From Jannaschia seohaensis (GTDB lineage Bacteria; Pseudomonadota; Alphaproteobacteria; Rhodobacterales; Rhodobacteraceae), in NCBI RefSeq assembly GCF_900116765.1, contig NZ_UETC01000001.1, positions 620,001-684,000 on the forward strand: a DNA stretch of 64,000 nt, given 5' to 3'. Positions 61,589 through 64,000 of the stretch are shown in pieces (the stretch's first letter is position 1; each line of letters opens with the position of its first letter). Below the pieces are notes generated by a model. The model made no database searches. It saw nothing but the letters and a program-made list of their open reading frames with translations, and had not been told where the DNA came from. A program made the position numbers and the translations under genes.

Positions 61589-64000
61589 TCAGACGAAGTC
61601 GAAGCTGTCCGCGTCGGTCGCCCAGGTGGTCGTGATCCCGTTGCAGGTCAGCCCACCCGTGTTGTTGTACTCGTCGAGCCAGTCATGAAGCTGCGCGGCG
61701 GCATGCTCGATTCCGGGCTGAGGCGCCTGCCACTCATCCGAGGACATCGCGACCGGCGCGTGCATGAGGGCCTTGGCATCCTGCTTGCTGACAATGCCGT
61801 CCCCGTCGAACGCGCCCACGGCATCCAGATTGTTGAAGAGCCAAGTGACTGCCTCGTCGAGGATGTCGACCGGCTCGTCGTCACAGGGATCGTTCGGATC
61901 GTCGTCGTTCGTCAGCGACCCGCCTGGGTTTCCAGCCAGGAAGTTGAGCGTAGTGGCGACCGCGTCCCGGCCGAGCAGCCAGTTGCCGTCCTGAACCTGC
62001 TTGTTGTTCGCGTCGATCAGCAGCTTGGCGAGCTCCAGTTCGAGTGCGATCTGGGTGCCGCCCGGTACGCCGAGCACGAGGATCTCTTCGCTGAGAAGCT
62101 CGCCATCGGGGGTGTTTTCCTTGTCGGCATGCCGCTCGTTGTCCTGGATAGCGTCCCAGAACTGCGAGCCCCATTTCGATCCCCAGTAGCCCGGTGTGCG
62201 AACGCCCGGCGCATCGCCGTCCCAGTTGCCGAAGTTCAGCACCTCGGTCTGCTCGAAGCGGCCCTCGAAGCTTGCCCCGCTCTCGCCGACGACGGTCGTG
62301 CTGCCGTCATAGGTGTTGGTCCAGCCCTCCCGCTGCACCTCCTCGATGGTATAGGTGCCCGGCATCAGGTCGGTGAAGCTGTAGGAGCCGTCAGCGCCGG
62401 TCTGCTGCGAAACGGTGTTGCCGTCCTCGTCGGTGAGCGTGATCGTCCAGCCCAGGATCCCCGGTTCACCGCCGTTCCAGACCCCGTCTCCGTTGAGATC
62501 GTTCCACTTATGGCCCGAGATGTCGAAGAGCTCAAAATTGGCGAAGTCGAGGTTGGCATTGTCGTTGCCGGAGGTCGGATCGATCACGTAGCCGTCCAGA
62601 CCGCCGGTCTGGAGCCAGCCTCCCTCTGACACTTCCTGGACATAGTACTTCTCGCCCGCATCCAGCGGACCGACCGCGGCCGACCAGTTTCCGTTGGCCG
62701 GGTCGGTGGACGCCTCGGCAACCGCGGTCAACTCGCCCGCGTCCACCAAGCCGTCCCCGTTGCCGGACGCGTCGTCCCAAGCATAGATCCCGATGGAGAA
62801 GCTCTGGCTCGATCCGGCCGTCCAGTCGGCCATGTCGCCATTGCCGTAGCGGTCGGTGAACTTGATGCCCGACAGGTTGAGGAGCCGGAAGTTGGCGAAG
62901 TCGTTGTTGGTATCCTCGCCGCCGGAGCCGGGGTTGTCGACGGTGTTGACGGTTCCGGTTGTCTCGGTGGTGCCGTCGGGTAGGATTTCCAGAATGTCGG
63001 CGTCCACGGCGTCGAGGCCGACCCCGGAGATCGACCAGCTGCCGTCATTGCCGACCGTGGTCGAGTAACCGTCGTCATTATCGCCGTTGCCGTTGACGTC
63101 GATGAAGATAGTGACCGCGCCGAGCGCGGAGGCGTCCCAGGCCACATCGTCGCCGCCGCCGAGGCCGTCGCCGTTCACGTCGTCATACTTGGTGCCCGAG
63201 ATCGAGAAGTCGCGGAAGTTGGCGAAGTCGTTGCCGCTGTCGGTGCCGCCGGAGCCGGGGTTGTCGACGGTGTTGACGAGGCCGGTGGTCTCGGTGGTGC
63301 CGTCGGGCAAGATCTCGAAGATCTCGGCGCCCACGGCGTCGAGGCCGAGGCCGGAGATGGACCAGGTGCCGTCATTGCCCACATCGGCGCTGACGTCGCC
63401 CGCGGTGAGCCCCTCCACGTCGTCGAGTTCGACGTAGATAGTGACCGCGCCGAGCGCGGAGGCGTCCCAGGCCACATCGTCGCCGCCGAGGCCGTCGCCG
63501 TCGATGTCCTCGTACTTGGTGCCGGAGATCGAGAACTCCTGGAAGTTCTCGAAATCGTTGCCCGTGCTGGACCCGCCGCTGGTGGCGGCGATGGGTCCGG
63601 AGACCGGGCCGGTCACGACCTCCCAGCCGTCCTTGTCCTCTTCGGTCACGAAATAGGTGCCCGGCCCGAGGTTCTCGAAGCTGTAGGCGCCGCCGGCGAC
63701 CGTCAGGGTCGAGCCCTCGTTCGAGTCCTCGTTGGCCTCGAAGACGCCGTCGCCGTCATCCTTCCACAGCGTCATGCTCCAGCCCGCGACGCCGTCGGTA
63801 TAGTTGCCGTCCCCGTCCAGATCCGTGAACTTCGCCCCCGAGATCGAGAAGTCGCGGAAGTTGGCGAAGTCGTTGCCGCTGTCGGTGCCGCCGGAGCCGG
63901 GGTTGTCGACGGTGTTGACGAGGCCGGTGGTCTCGGTGGTGCCGTCGGGCAAGATCTCGAAGATCTCGGCGCCCACGGCGTCGAGGCCGAGGCCGGAGAT
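61589..64000 (-). CDS. Large repeat-built surface/secreted protein (SdrD B-like domains), N-terminal part outside window
   Basis: Continuous from the right edge to TGA 61589: about 803 residues of the C-terminal part. At least five visible domains of 105-118 aa (63835-63521, 63520-63194, 63193-62867, 62866-62513, 62512-62213), each opening S-G-[T/I/H/A]-K-[Y/F/W]-x-D-x-x-G-[D/N]-G, the Ca-binding start of SdrD-type B domains, with D-x-D-G-D-G loops and ends of the type N-D-F-A-N-F. After them a ~207-aa unique domain (V-R-T-P-G-Y-W-G-S-K-W-G..., N-E-R-H-A-D-K). The C-terminus D-S-F-D-F-V is acidic/hydrophobic like type I secretion signals. No LPXTG or RTX nonapeptides are visible. Confidence 0.88.
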   Translation of the reverse strand: MSGLGLDAVGAEIFEILPDGTTETTGLVNTVDNPGSGGTDSGNDFANFRDFSISGAKFTDLDGDGNYTDGVAGWSMTLWKDDGDGVFEANEDSNEGSTLTVAGGAYSFENLGPGTYFVTEEDKDGWEVVTGPVSGPIAATSGGSSTGNDFENFQEFSISGTKYEDIDGDGLGGDDVAWDASALGAVTIYVELDDVEGLTAGDVSADVGNDGTWSISGLGLDAVGAEIFEILPDGTTETTGLVNTVDNPGSGGTDSGNDFANFRDFSISGTKYDDVNGDGLGGGDDVAWDASALGAVTIFIDVNGNGDNDDGYSTTVGNDGSWSISGVGLDAVDADILEILPDGTTETTGTVNTVDNPGSGGEDTNNDFANFRLLNLSGIKFTDRYGNGDMADWTAGSSQSFSIGIYAWDDASGNGDGLVDAGELTAVAEASTDPANGNWSAAVGPLDAGEKYYVQEVSEGGWLQTGGLDGYVIDPTSGNDNANLDFANFELFDISGHKWNDLNGDGVWNGGEPGILGWTITLTDEDGNTVSQQTGADGSYSFTDLMPGTYTIEEVQREGWTNTYDGSTTVVGESGASFEGRFEQTEVLNFGNWDGDAPGVRTPGYWGSKWGSQFWDAIQDNERHADKENTPDGELLSEEILVLGVPGGTQIALELELAKLLIDANNKQVQDGNWLLGRDAVATTLNFLAGNPGGSLTNDDDPNDPCDDEPVDILDEAVTWLFNNLDAVGAFDGDGIVSKQDAKALMHAPVAMSSDEWQAPQPGIEHAAAQLHDWLDEYNNTGGLTCNGITTTWATDADSFDFV

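Overview
The window is GC-rich chromosomal DNA from an alphaproteobacterium, almost certainly Rhodobacterales (Roseobacter group). Evidence: a DMSP lyase DddP with its full metal-site residue set; the redox two-component pair RegB/RegA; AddAB instead of RecBCD; the alphaproteobacterial FYDLN-acid protein; glnK-amtB; TRAP transporters; and the repeated intergenic elements ending in AGAAGAA that I remember from this group. No phage, plasmid or CRISPR content is seen. The only mobile-element trace is a decayed IS5-type transposase at about 15.27-15.79 kb.

Layout. 1-13.5 kb: housekeeping and single genes (methyltransferase-like membrane protein, YggT, thioesterase, Lys/Ala/Pro-rich tail protein, divergent azoR/lysR, EamA exporter, peroxiredoxin, ferredoxin-reductase-like flavoprotein, rsmD, recQ, an orphan asparagine-synthase-like gene, DUF3775, yaaA). 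13.6-22 kb: dapE with a coupled small gene, the IS5 fossil, a GlsB-like protein, a type I secretion ABC/HlyD pair and PBP1A. 22.3-27.2 kb: glnK-amtB, dddP, an amidinotransferase-fold hydrolase and trxA. 27.2-39.4 kb: a long leftward cluster regB-PAS protein-tsaE-amgK-murU-addB-addA-trxA, with regA divergent from regB. The tsaE to addA genes are joined by four successive 4-nt overlaps. 39.6-46 kb: lipoprotein, DUF2177, a LysR regulator, a tiny gene, and hyuA-hyuB. 46.4-53 kb: a moxR-DUF58-DUF4159-large membrane protein operon. 53.2-57.5 kb: TRAP dctPQM and a threonine-dehydratase-like enzyme. 57.7-61.1 kb: tandem TerB-like membrane proteins, GntR, a YgjP-like metallopeptidase, the FYDLN protein and tRNA-Ala(GGC). 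61.6-64 kb: the C-terminal part of a large repeat-built surface or secreted protein running off the right edge.

Links between genes. AmgK and MurU together make UDP-MurNAc in cell-wall recycling. AddA and AddB form one break-repair nuclease. GlnK gates AmtB. The secretion ABC/HlyD pair could export the repeat protein at the right end, whose last residues (SFDFV) resemble a type I secretion signal; this is inference.

Most notable non-coding signal: six copies of a structured intergenic element in two subfamilies. Five of the six lie between convergent genes, and the hairpins show compensatory base changes.
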